A stretch of 64,000 bases of DNA from assembly GCA_003160635.1 (NCBI GenBank), contig PMLV01000090.1, positions 35,698 through 99,697 of the forward strand. Direction: 5' to 3'. The notes under the pieces were generated by a model. The model worked only from the letters and a program-made list of their open reading frames with translations, searched no databases and had not been told where the DNA came from. The translations under genes were made by a program, and so were the position numbers. Position 1 is the stretch's first letter, and each line of letters opens with the position of its first letter. Source of the stretch: Acidimicrobiaceae bacterium. Lineage in GTDB: Bacteria; Actinomycetota; Acidimicrobiia; Acidimicrobiales; RAAP-2. Shown here piece by piece: positions 37,719 through 46,452 of this stretch.

Positions 37719-38481
37719 GAAATCTCGATTGCGCTGTCCGCAATTTTCATTTGCACAGGCCCCGGTCGAGTACGTATGTTCTCCCCGTCCCCCCCGCCGG
37801 CCTGGTGTCGGCGCGGGTGCACTGTCCCCGGAGAAGGGTGGAGCCCTGCGGAAACAGAGCACTCAGGGGAGGCGCCTCGGCGTCGCCGCAGTCCTCTGCG
37901 GTGTCGTGTTCGCAGCGCCTCTTCTCTTGCTGCAACATGGATCGGCACACGCACCACGCGTGGCGACCGGGGGCAGTCGCGTGGCATCACGCGCCGCGCG
38001 CAGTGACGTGTCGTTCTACAGCGTCGTCTTGCCGTCGCAAATGGTGACGTACGAAGCGGCCGCGGGCGATGCCACCGCGCCGACAACGGTGGCACCCACG
38101 ACGACCACCACTGCACCTGCCGTCACTGCCGCGCCGGAACAGACCTCGAGGGTGGAGGAGACTTCGGCTCCGGTGGCGCCACCGACCGTCGCGCCAAGGG
38201 TGGTGCCGGTAACGGCGTCGCGGCCTACAACGTCTGGAACCTCCGAGCGAGGTCAGGCAACGTGGTACGCCGCGGCTCCTCCCGGAAGATGTGCCAGCCC
38301 GACACTTCCGTTCGGAACGGTCTTGACGGTGACCAACGTCGCCACGGGAGCGACCACGACATGCACGGTCGATGATCGAGAGCAAGCCGGGTACCCGCGG
38401 GTCGTCGACATGTCCCCGTCGGGTTTCGCGCAGTTGGCCGATCCCAGCCAGGGAGTGGTGGACGTCACAATCTCTTGGTGA
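37717..38481 (+). CDS. RlpA-like double-psi beta-barrel secreted protein (start codon uncertain)
   Basis: TM/signal LGVAAVLCGVVFAAPLLLL, Thr/Pro/Ala-rich linker, ATWYAAAPPGRCASPTLPFGTVLTVTNVATGATTTCTVDDREQAGYPRVVDMSPSGFAQLA. Confidence 0.8.
   Translation: MKSRLRCPQFSFAQAPVEYVCSPRPPRRPGVGAGALSPEKGGALRKQSTQGRRLGVAAVLCGVVFAAPLLLLQHGSAHAPRVATGGSRVASRAARSDVSFYSVVLPSQMVTYEAAAGDATAPTTVAPTTTTTAPAVTAAPEQTSRVEETSAPVAPPTVAPRVVPVTASRPTTSGTSERGQATWYAAAPPGRCASPTLPFGTVLTVTNVATGATTTCTVDDREQAGYPRVVDMSPSGFAQLADPSQGVVDVTISW
37751..37780 (+). promoter_or_regulatory. Candidate promoter TTGCAC-N18-TATGTT for RlpA-like gene
   Basis: ttgcac 37751-37756, tatgtt 37775-37780, directly downstream of the 42-bp phased repeats. 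Confidence 0.45.
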
Positions 38482-39296
38482 CCCACTCCGGAGCTGGCAT
38501 CGCGTCGTTGCTGGCGGAGCACGGACTGCGTCCGAGCCGGGCACTCGGTCAGAACTTCGTCGCTGATCCGAATACGGTGCGGCGCATCGCCCGCCTGGCC
38601 GGCATCGGGCCCGGGTCTTCGGTGGTTGAATTCGGGGCCGGTTTGGGCTCTCTGACCTTGGCGCTGGCCGAAACCGGAGCCAGGGTGGTGGCGGTCGAGT
38701 TGGATCGCCACCTACTGCCCGTCCTGCGCAGTGTCGTCGAACCGGTTGGCGTCGAGGTGGTCGAGGCGGATGCCATGGTGCTGGACGTGGCCGGGCTCCT
38801 CGGCGATCGCGGGGGAGGTTCGTGGTCCCTCGTGGCCAATCTGCCCTACAACCTGGCTACCCCCCTTGTGCTCCGGACCCTGGTCGAGGTGCCGGCGATC
38901 GACCGCCTGCTCTTCATGGTGCAGCGCGAAGTAGGCGAGCGGATGGCGGCCAAAGTGGGGGACGCCGCCTACGGTTCGGTGTCCGTGCGCGTGGCCTACT
39001 TCGCCCGATCATCGGTCGTGGGCAAGGTCCCGGCTTCGGTCTTCATCCCTCGCCCGAGGGTGGAGTCTGTGCTCGTACGCATGGAGCGGCGGGACGAGCC
39101 GGCAGTTCCGCTCGATCTGGTCTCGTACGAGCGCCTGGCCGCGGTGGTGAAGGCGGGCTTCGGGCAACGCCGCAAGATGCTGCGAAGCTCGTTGGCCGGG
39201 GTTGTCGGCCCCGAGGCCTTTGCCCGCGCCGGCATACGGCCCGAGGCGCGCGCGGAGGAGCTTACCGTCGAAGAATGGGGAAGATTGGCGCAATGA
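38475..39296 (+). CDS. rsmA: 16S rRNA (adenine(1518)-N6/adenine(1519)-N6)-dimethyltransferase
   Basis: RALGQNFVADPNTVRRIARLA, VVEFGAGLGSLTLALAE, NLPYN. Confidence 0.96.
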   Translation: MVTHSGAGIASLLAEHGLRPSRALGQNFVADPNTVRRIARLAGIGPGSSVVEFGAGLGSLTLALAETGARVVAVELDRHLLPVLRSVVEPVGVEVVEADAMVLDVAGLLGDRGGGSWSLVANLPYNLATPLVLRTLVEVPAIDRLLFMVQREVGERMAAKVGDAAYGSVSVRVAYFARSSVVGKVPASVFIPRPRVESVLVRMERRDEPAVPLDLVSYERLAAVVKAGFGQRRKMLRSSLAGVVGPEAFARAGIRPEARAEELTVEEWGRLAQ

Positions 39297-40072
39297 TCCG
39301 TGTCATGGCTCCGGCCAAACTCACGCGTTCCCTGGCCGTGACCGGAGTTCGGGCTGATGGCTATCACGAGCTTCGATCCGAGATGCTCAGCTTGAGCCTG
39401 AGCGACGAGCTCACGTTCACCGAGGGGGGGCAGGGGCTGACGCTGGAGGCCGAGCCGGGGACGCGGGCCGAGACACTGGCAGGGGACGAGGATCGCAACC
39501 TCATCACGCGGGCGCTGGCCGCCGTGGGACGACAGGCCGCCGTGCGTGTGGTCAAGCGGATACCCCTGGGCGGCGGGTTGGGTGGGGGCTCGACGGACGC
39601 CGCGGCGGTGCTGCGCTGGGCCGGATGCAGTGATCCCGACATCGCCCGTTCACTTGGATCCGACGTGCCCTTCAGCGTGGTCGGCGGGCGGGCCCTGGTG
39701 GAGGGAACCGGCGAGAAGGTCACGCCGTTGCCGTTCGAAGCGCGAGAGTTCCTGCTCTTGATCCCCCCTTTCGGGGTCGACACGGCACTGGTCTACGCCG
39801 CCTGGGACGAGTTGGGCCAGGCGGAAGCGGTCGACGGGGTCAATGCGCTGACCGAAGCGGCGCTCGTGGTCGAGCCGCGACTGGTCCGGTGGGGTGACGC
39901 TCTGCGCGACCTGACGGGCCGGCGACCGACGTTGGCCGGGAGCGGGTCGACCTGGTTCGTCGAAGTCAGCCCCCCTACCGGCACCGATGCGCCCCCCTGG
40001 TTGGACCAGGGCGACGAGCGGGCACGCCTCATCCGGGCACGAGCCGTGCCTAGCGGATGGGACGGCGATTGA
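39293..40072 (+). CDS. ispE: 4-diphosphocytidyl-2-C-methyl-D-erythritol kinase
   Basis: PAKLTRSLAVTGVRADGYHELRSEM, IPLGGGLGGGSTDAAAVL, LAGSGST. Confidence 0.93.
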   Translation: MIRVMAPAKLTRSLAVTGVRADGYHELRSEMLSLSLSDELTFTEGGQGLTLEAEPGTRAETLAGDEDRNLITRALAAVGRQAAVRVVKRIPLGGGLGGGSTDAAAVLRWAGCSDPDIARSLGSDVPFSVVGGRALVEGTGEKVTPLPFEAREFLLLIPPFGVDTALVYAAWDELGQAEAVDGVNALTEAALVVEPRLVRWGDALRDLTGRRPTLAGSGSTWFVEVSPPTGTDAPPWLDQGDERARLIRARAVPSGWDGD

Positions 40073-40081
40073 GTCCGGAGG

Positions 40082-40180
40082 CTACTTGCCCGCCCGGCGT
40101 TGCCAACGGGTGGCCTTGAGCATTTTCTTGTGCTTCTTCTTGCGCATGCGCTTGCGGCGCTTCTTGATCAGTGATCCCAT
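40082..40180 (-). CDS. Small ribosomal-type protein, bS22/AURKAIP1-COX24-like: MGSLIKKRRKRMRKKKHKKMLKATRWQRRAGK
   Basis: 32-aa ORF matching the MGSVIKKRRKRMxKKKHRKxL pattern of actinobacterial bS22; missing from ORF track (<60 aa). Confidence 0.88.
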   Translation of the reverse strand: MGSLIKKRRKRMRKKKHKKMLKATRWQRRAGK

Positions 40181-40245
40181 GTCGTGCGGCAGGCTAGCGG
40201 TCCGGTGAGCACACTGCCAGGTCGGCCTCTTGAGAAGGGAGGAGC

Positions 40246-40650
40246 GTGATCATGGGGTTTGCGGTAATAGGCCTCGACCACGTGCAGCTGGCCATGCCTC
40301 CAGGGGGCGAGGCCGCGGCGGAGACCTTCTACTCGGGGGTCCTCGGATTGGCGCGCCTTCCCAAGCCTGAGCCCATGGCCAGCCGGGGCGGATGCTGGTT
40401 CGGGTCGGGCTCCGTCGCGCTCCATCTGGGCGTGGAGGATGAGTTTCGCGCGGCCAGGAAGGCGCACCCGGCCCTGCTCGTCCGGAATCTGGGCGCGCTC
40501 ACGACCCTGATGGCGGAGGCGGCGATCGAGGTGCGCCCGAACCCGGACCAGCCCCCGGGGACGGGGTGCTACGTCGATGACCCATTCGGGAACCGCATCG
40601 AGCTGATCGACGCCGACTGGGCCGGAGCGGGATCGGCTACGAGAGGGTGA
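40246..40650 (+). CDS. VOC/glyoxalase family protein
   Basis: VIGLDHVQLAMPPGGEAAAETFYSGVLGLARLPKPE, DPFGNRIELID. Confidence 0.88.
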   Translation: MIMGFAVIGLDHVQLAMPPGGEAAAETFYSGVLGLARLPKPEPMASRGGCWFGSGSVALHLGVEDEFRAARKAHPALLVRNLGALTTLMAEAAIEVRPNPDQPPGTGCYVDDPFGNRIELIDADWAGAGSATRG

Positions 40651-41995
40651 ACGGCGCCTCGTCAGGCGCGTCGGCAGGGGGAGGAATCGTCGGCAGCTGC
40701 ATGGACATGCGGGTGCCACCTCCGGGCTCGACCTCGGCCCGGATGGTGCCTCCCTCCGCCTTGACGACCTGGGCCACAATGGCGAGTCCCAAACCCGAAC
40801 CCGGCAGGCCGCGGGCCGAAGGAGCCCGGTAGAAGCGATCGAAGACGTGCGGGAGATCCTCCGGGGCGATGCCCGGACCGACGTCCCGCACGACCACGCC
40901 GCCATCGTGGCAGAGCACCGAGACCACTCCCGCCGGGGGGCTCCACTTGCGGGCGTTGTCGAGCAAGTTGCCGACGGCACGGGACAGGCGGTCCCCGTCG
41001 GCCGAGACCCAGCACTCCTCTGCGGTCAGGTCGAACGTCACGCCCTGGGTCCGCCCGTGGGTGGCAGCCACGGCGACCGCATCCCGCACCAGCAGGTCCA
41101 GCCGGAGGGGCTCCTTGCGGACGGGCATCTGGTCGCCGCGCGCCAGTTCGGCCAGGTCACCGACGAGATCGGTGAGCTCCTGGAGCTGGACCAGCACATC
41201 ATCGACCAGGATCGAGCGATCGGCCTCCGAGAGCTCATCGACCCGGCGTATGACCTCGAGATTCGTGCGCAGGCTCGTGAGGGGGGTGCGGAGTTCGTGC
41301 GATGCGTCCACGACGAGTTGACTCTGGGCCCTCCGGGAGAATTCGAGTGCCTCGAGGAGACGGTTGAAGGTGCGCCGCAGGCGCCCCAGTTCGTCCGGCC
41401 CGCCAGGCGAGAGGCGCCGGGTGACGTCGGTGGTCTCCGCCAGGTCCTCCACCGTCGCGGTGAGCGCATTGAGGGGCACCAGTGCGGTCTGGGCCACCAG
41501 CCAGCCCAGCACGACGGCCAGCAAGACGCCGGTCAATGCCACCGCGCCCAGGACGATCCCCAGTCGGGCCAGCACGGACCCGACGTTGAGCAAGGTGGCG
41601 ATTTGCAGCGCGCCGCCCTCGGCCAGGATCCCCGTTTCGACGGCGGTCCCCGCCGGGAGAGGTTCGACGAATTCGCGCAGTTGATCGCCTCCCACGGTGA
41701 CCGTGGTGAAGAAGGACGGAGCCAACCCGGCGGCCACCAGGCGCACCTGGGGAGTCACCGGCAGCGCACCTCCTGACACGACGGCGCCCGCCGAATCGAT
41801 GACCTGGCCCAGCGTGGCGGTGGTCGCGCTGATCTGCTGGCCGGCCGTGATCTTCTTGGCCGCTGCCGTCAATGAGTTGTCGGCCGCGCCGAACAATGAA
41901 TTGCGGGCCGCGAGGAATGATGCGGTCGAGGCCACGAGCACGGCGGCCACCACGGCCACCGTGGTGGCCAAGACCAATCGTGTGCGAAAGGTCAC
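40637..41995 (-). CDS. Sensor histidine kinase (HAMP, HisKA, HATPase)
   Basis: [38 protein letters not shown] 41995 chosen, overlaps RR by 4 nt. Confidence 0.92.
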   Translation of the reverse strand: MTFRTRLVLATTVAVVAAVLVASTASFLAARNSLFGAADNSLTAAAKKITAGQQISATTATLGQVIDSAGAVVSGGALPVTPQVRLVAAGLAPSFFTTVTVGGDQLREFVEPLPAGTAVETGILAEGGALQIATLLNVGSVLARLGIVLGAVALTGVLLAVVLGWLVAQTALVPLNALTATVEDLAETTDVTRRLSPGGPDELGRLRRTFNRLLEALEFSRRAQSQLVVDASHELRTPLTSLRTNLEVIRRVDELSEADRSILVDDVLVQLQELTDLVGDLAELARGDQMPVRKEPLRLDLLVRDAVAVAATHGRTQGVTFDLTAEECWVSADGDRLSRAVGNLLDNARKWSPPAGVVSVLCHDGGVVVRDVGPGIAPEDLPHVFDRFYRAPSARGLPGSGLGLAIVAQVVKAEGGTIRAEVEPGGGTRMSMQLPTIPPPADAPDEAPFTLS

Positions 41996-42663
41996 GTGTC
42001 CCGGAGCACGTATCCCACGCCGCGCACGGTGTGGATGCAGCGCGGCTCTCCACCAGCCTCGGTCTTGCGCCGCAGGTAGCCCACGTACACCGCCAGCGAA
42101 TTGGTTCCCGAATCGAAGTCGAAGCCCCACACGCGGTTGAGCAGCACCTCCCGGGTGAGCACCTGGCGGGGGTGGCGGAGGAACAGCTCCAGCAGATCGA
42201 ACTCGATCCGGGTCAGGACGAAGGAGCGTTGGCCCCGGTGCGCCTCCCGGGTGGCGAGGTCCAAGGTCAGCTCCCCGAAGCGGAGAAGCCCGCCCTCGCC
42301 TTCGAAGCGTCGCCGCATCAGGGCGCGGAGCCGCGCCAACAGTTCTTCCAGGGCAAAGGGCTTGACCAGGTAGTCGTCCGCCCCGGCGTCGAGCCCCTGG
42401 ACCCGGTCGTCGATGCCGTGGCGCGCCGTCAACATGAGAATCGGCGTGTCGTTCCCGGCCTCGCGGATGCGCCGGCACACCTGGAGCCCGTCCAGGTCGG
42501 GAAGCTGCAGGTCGAGCACGAGGGCGTCGGGGGAGCCCTGTGCCACCGCTTCCAACGCGTCGTGTCCGGTCGCGACCGTGACCACCTCATAGCCTTCCAG
42601 GCGCAAAGCTCTATCGATGGATCGGCAGACCGCGAGATCGTCGTCCACCACCAAGATGCGCAC
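41992..42663 (-). CDS. OmpR-family response regulator (MprA/TcrA-like)
   Basis: [53 protein letters not shown]. Confidence 0.95.
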   Translation of the reverse strand: MRILVVDDDLAVCRSIDRALRLEGYEVVTVATGHDALEAVAQGSPDALVLDLQLPDLDGLQVCRRIREAGNDTPILMLTARHGIDDRVQGLDAGADDYLVKPFALEELLARLRALMRRRFEGEGGLLRFGELTLDLATREAHRGQRSFVLTRIEFDLLELFLRHPRQVLTREVLLNRVWGFDFDSGTNSLAVYVGYLRRKTEAGGEPRCIHTVRGVGYVLRDT

Positions 42664-42762
42664 GGGGAATTGAGCCTACCGCGGCGACTTCGCCCGACGA
42701 GGGGACGTCGGGCCTCTAACCTCTACCTGGCACCGGTCCTCGAAGGAGCGACGCGGCAGCGA

Positions 42763-42835
42763 TCCGGGGTAGTTCAATCGGCAGAACGTCGGCCTTTGGA
42801 GCCGGATGTTGGAGGTTCGAGCCCTCCCCCCGGAG
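42763..42835 (+). tRNA. tRNA-Gln (anticodon TTG)
   Basis: TCCGGGG/CCCCGGA acceptor, TCGGC-CTTTGGA-GCCGG anticodon arm, GGAGG-TTCGAGC-CCTCC T arm; CCA not encoded. Confidence 0.93.
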
Positions 42836-42842
42836 CTCTCAC

Positions 42843-43241
42843 TCATCGCCATTGCTTCCGCCTGCCCCGTGTGGCCAGCGCGGAGAGGTACTCGTTGTAC
42901 GCCGCGCGCTCCGTCGCCTCGGCGTCGGGTGCCCCCCCGTCGGGTGCCCCCCCATCGGGTGCCCCCCCATCGGGTGCCCCCCCATCGGGCCCGCGGGACA
43001 TGGTGGCATCGCTCGGTTGGTCTTGTCGGGCCGCCCCCGGCGCCTCGTGCAGGAACCGCCACCACATGTAGATGGCGTAGCCGGCGAAGAACGGCCACTC
43101 GAAGACATAGGCCCAACTCAATTGATTGCCGTCCAGGGCACGACGTACCTGCCACGCGCACAGCCCGGCGAACGTGGGGACCACGATGATGATCACCACG
43201 TGGAGACCGATGGCTCGACGCGACCACCACGTCTGCCTCAC
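42843..43241 (-). CDS. Small two-TM membrane protein with GGAPD minisatellite
   Basis: MRQTWWSRRAIGLHVVIIIVVPTFAGLCAWQVRRAL...YNEYLSALATRGRRKQWR. Confidence 0.7.
   Translation of the reverse strand: MRQTWWSRRAIGLHVVIIIVVPTFAGLCAWQVRRALDGNQLSWAYVFEWPFFAGYAIYMWWRFLHEAPGAARQDQPSDATMSRGPDGGAPDGGAPDGGAPDGGAPDAEATERAAYNEYLSALATRGRRKQWR
42924..42983 (+). repeat. 15-bp minisatellite, 4 copies of (G/A)TCGGGTGCCCCCCC
   Basis: Direct reading; encodes (DGGAP)n on the minus strand. Confidence 0.9.
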
Positions 43242-43250
43242 GACGTCACG

Positions 43251-44144
43251 CTACCCAGCTTTCGGGAAGAGGAAGTCCGACAGAATGGAGGCCAACTCCA
43301 CCGGTCGGTCTCCCTGGATGCTGTGGCCGGCCCCCTCGACGCCGACCACCTTGCAGGTCGGTTGCCGCCGCAGCAGTTCGGCGACATCGGCGTCGTCGAC
43401 GACCGACCACGCCAGTCCTCGAACGAGCATCATGGGCATGGTCAGATCCGAGACGGCACTCCACAGATCGCCGAACTGGGCGGCGCGGTCCTTCTCGTCT
43501 GAACGGAAGCGCGCGTAACGCCAGACCCAACTTCCGTCTTCGCGCTGCTCCGCATTGTGCAGGATGCCGCGCCGCAGGGACGACTCCGAACGCGTCGGAT
43601 TGTGCTCCATGGTGCGTGCCAGTAGCTCGTCAAAATTGGCGAAGCTGGCCGGCCCGTCGACGAACGCGGTGATAGGAGCAGACTTCTCCGGATTCACTCC
43701 GGGTGTCACATCGACCAGGACCAGGGCGCGGACCAGTTCGGGGGCATGCGCGGCCAGCGCAATGGAGGAGAGGCCGCCAAGCGACATCCCGACGACGCCG
43801 ACGGCTTCGGGAGCCAGCACGGCTATCGCGGCCGCGAGGTCCTTCCCGTTGCTCGCGATGGAAAGCGACCCGTCGGGGCCGCCGTCGGAGTGCCCGTGCC
43901 CGGGGAGATCGATGGCCACGAGGGGCCGATCGAGCGCCATGGCGACGGTGTCCCACGTGTGGGCGTTCTGGGCCCCGCCATGGATCAGGACGAGCTCGGG
44001 GGCCGTTGTCCCCCAGACAAGGCTGCTCACCTTGCGTCCCGGGGAGACTTCGACCTCGACCCGCCGCACGGCCGGAGGTCCTGCGTAGGGGAGGCCGTAC
44101 TCGGCTGCGTTCTCCGAGAAGAGGCCGAACTCGTCGTAGGGCAT
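43251..44144 (-). CDS. Alpha/beta hydrolase
   Basis: LVLIHGGAQNAHTWDTVA, LPGHGHSDGG, GVVGMSLGGLSS; ATG 44144; the N-terminal part of the 679-aa ORF is antisense to glmU. Confidence 0.9.
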   Translation of the reverse strand: MPYDEFGLFSENAAEYGLPYAGPPAVRRVEVEVSPGRKVSSLVWGTTAPELVLIHGGAQNAHTWDTVAMALDRPLVAIDLPGHGHSDGGPDGSLSIASNGKDLAAAIAVLAPEAVGVVGMSLGGLSSIALAAHAPELVRALVLVDVTPGVNPEKSAPITAFVDGPASFANFDELLARTMEHNPTRSESSLRRGILHNAEQREDGSWVWRYARFRSDEKDRAAQFGDLWSAVSDLTMPMMLVRGLAWSVVDDADVAELLRRQPTCKVVGVEGAGHSIQGDRPVELASILSDFLFPKAG

Positions 44145-44213
44145 CACACCCCTGCACAGTAATCGGACCTCGTGTCCCCCCGGCGACCCCCCGGAGGCGT
44201 TAAGAATGGCCGC

Positions 44214-45317
44214 ATGGAACAACGCCGGCTTTCTGCCGTGGTGCTCGCCGCCGGAGAGGGCACCCGCATGCGCTCGGAGCGGCCGAAACCATTGCATCTC
44301 CTGTGTGGCCGCCCCATGATCCTGCACGTTCTCGACGCCATGGCCGAGGTGGCCGTGACGCGGGTGGTCGTCGTGGTGGGGCACCGGGCGGAGTGGGTCA
44401 CCAAGACGCTGGTGCAGCACGCCCCGTCCACGATGCAGATCGAATTCGTCGAGCAGGAGACGCAGTCGGGCACGGGCGACGCCCTGGCGGTCGGACTGAC
44501 CGGCTTGCCCGACGACGACGACGACGAAGAAGAAGACGTCGTCGTGCTGCCGGGCGATACCCCACTCCTGCGCCCGCAGACGCTCGCCGCGCTGGTGCGG
44601 TTCCACCGGGCCGGGGATGCCGGGGCGACGCTCCTTACGGCCGAGGTCCGGGACCCTCGTGGCTACGGACGCGTGGTGCACGGCAAGGACGAGGTGGTGT
44701 GCCGGGTGGTCGAGGAAGCCGATGCCACCGATGAAGAACGAGCCATCACCGAGGTCAATACGTCCATCTACTGCTTTCGCCGGAGCATTCTGGCACCCGC
44801 CCTCCGCCGACTGACACCGGCCAACGCACAAGGCGAGTACTACCTCACCGACGCCGTGAGCGTGCTCTTCAGTGCGGGGTACCGCGTCCAGTCGCTGGTC
44901 CTGGCCGACCCGATGGAGGCGGCCGGTGTGAACGATCGGGCACAGCTGGCGGTGGCCGAAGCCGAGCTGAGGGATCGGATCAACGAGCGATGGATGCGTC
45001 GCGGCGTGACGATGTGGGACCCCGAGCGCACGTACGTGGACGCCGAAGTCAGGCTGGCTCCTGATGTCTCCCTCCTTCCGGGCGTGATCCTGCGCGGTCG
45101 TTGTGTCATCGGAGAGGGAAGCGAGATCGGCCCGAACTGCATCTTGACGGACACCTCCGTGGGCCGCCGGGCGACTGTGTCGGAGAGCACCTGTGACCGG
45201 GCGATCATCGGCCACGGTGCCCACGTCGGCCCCTTTTGCGTGGTGCGACCAGGCGCCGAGGTGCCCGACGGGGCCGTGCTGCCGCCGCATGCGGTGATCG
45301 ACGCGCCCGAGTCGTAA
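44214..45317 (+). CDS. glmU: GlmU-type UTP-sugar-1-phosphate uridylyltransferase with truncated left-handed beta-helix
   Basis: AVVLAAGEGTRMRSERPKPLHLLCGRPMI, QSGTGDAL, VNTSIYCF; LbH ends at GPFCVVRPGAEVPDGAVLPPHAVIDAPES. Confidence 0.85.
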   Translation: MEQRRLSAVVLAAGEGTRMRSERPKPLHLLCGRPMILHVLDAMAEVAVTRVVVVVGHRAEWVTKTLVQHAPSTMQIEFVEQETQSGTGDALAVGLTGLPDDDDDEEEDVVVLPGDTPLLRPQTLAALVRFHRAGDAGATLLTAEVRDPRGYGRVVHGKDEVVCRVVEEADATDEERAITEVNTSIYCFRRSILAPALRRLTPANAQGEYYLTDAVSVLFSAGYRVQSLVLADPMEAAGVNDRAQLAVAEAELRDRINERWMRRGVTMWDPERTYVDAEVRLAPDVSLLPGVILRGRCVIGEGSEIGPNCILTDTSVGRRATVSESTCDRAIIGHGAHVGPFCVVRPGAEVPDGAVLPPHAVIDAPES

Positions 45318-45362
45318 CCGGCCTCGAGACGGCGCCGCTCAGGACGCAGTAGCGTTGGATCC

Positions 45363-46334
45363 GTGGAGCTCATCCCGCATCGCCGGCTCGAGCTGATTTC
45401 CGGCCGTTCCCACCCGAAATTGGCGCAAGACATCGCCCGGCATCTCGGCGTCGAGCTGGGGGAGGCGAACCTGCGCGAGTTCGCCAACGGCGAGATCCAC
45501 TGCAAGTACGACATCTCCATCAGGGGATGTGACGTCTTCATCATCCAGACCCACAGCGGCCCCGTGAACGACTCCCTCATGGAGCACCTGATCATGATCG
45601 ACGCCGCCAAGCGCGCCTCGGCCAAGCGCATCACCGCCGTCTGCCCGTACTACGGATATTCCCGGCAGGACCGCAAGACGACGGGGCGGGAACCGATCAC
45701 CGCCAAGTTGGTGGCGGACATGCTCTCCGCCGCCGGCGCCGACCGCGTGGTCAGCGTCGATCTCCACTCCGGGCAGATCCAGGGATTCTTCAACACGCCG
45801 TTCGATCATCTCGTGGCGTTTCCCGTGCTCGAGGCGTATATGAAGGAGCACCTCGGGGGGGACGTCGTCGTGGTCGCTCCCGATGCCGGACGGGTGAAGG
45901 TGGCGGAGCGCTACAGCCAGCATCTGGGCGTGGACCTGGCACTGGTGCACAAGACGCGTCCTCGTGGGTCGCACAACGAGGTCAAAGCGCTTCACGTCGT
46001 CGGTGACGTCCAGGGCCGGCATTGCGTGTTGATCGACGACATGATCGACACGGCCGGCACCATCTGCGCCGCGGCCGAGCTCCTGGCCGACGCCGGGGCG
46101 GCCGAAATCTCGGTCATGGCCACCCACGCCCTTCTCTCGGACCCGGCCGTGGATCGGCTCAAGGCGGCCCCGATCTCCCGGGTCGTGGTGACCGACACTC
46201 TTCCGGTGGCCGAAGATCGCTACTTCGACAAGCTCGAAGTCCTCTCGGTGGCCAAGATCATCGCCGACGCCATCGATGCCGTCTTCGAGGACACCTCGGT
46301 ATCCGAGCTCTTCGGGGGAGACAACCTGGTCTGA
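45363..46334 (+). CDS. prs: Ribose-phosphate pyrophosphokinase
   Basis: GRSHPKLAQDIARHLGVELG, FANGEIHCKYDISIRGCDVFIIQ, VLIDDMIDTAGTI. Confidence 0.97.
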   Translation: MELIPHRRLELISGRSHPKLAQDIARHLGVELGEANLREFANGEIHCKYDISIRGCDVFIIQTHSGPVNDSLMEHLIMIDAAKRASAKRITAVCPYYGYSRQDRKTTGREPITAKLVADMLSAAGADRVVSVDLHSGQIQGFFNTPFDHLVAFPVLEAYMKEHLGGDVVVVAPDAGRVKVAERYSQHLGVDLALVHKTRPRGSHNEVKALHVVGDVQGRHCVLIDDMIDTAGTICAAAELLADAGAAEISVMATHALLSDPAVDRLKAAPISRVVVTDTLPVAEDRYFDKLEVLSVAKIIADAIDAVFEDTSVSELFGGDNLV

Positions 46335-46452
46335 GGCCTACCGGGCCCCGCTGGTGGCGGACCCGAATGGGCGGCTACGCTGGTGGGCCGTTCGCCGGAG
46401 GCCTTCGGGTGTCCGCGCGCCATCGTTCTGCACCATCTTGAGGAGATCCGTT

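Noticed and set aside
37587-37840. c-di-AMP (ydaO) riboswitch before the RlpA-like gene
   Set aside because: Expected because such elements precede actinobacterial cell-wall genes, but conserved ydaO segments are not visible; 42-bp phased repeats are seen instead.
42924-42990. Possible CRISPR array
   Set aside because: 15-bp tandem units without spacers, in frame within a coding gene.
44145-45290. N-terminal extension of the 679-aa hydrolase ORF
   Set aside because: Lies entirely antisense to glmU; real hydrolase start is ATG at 44144.
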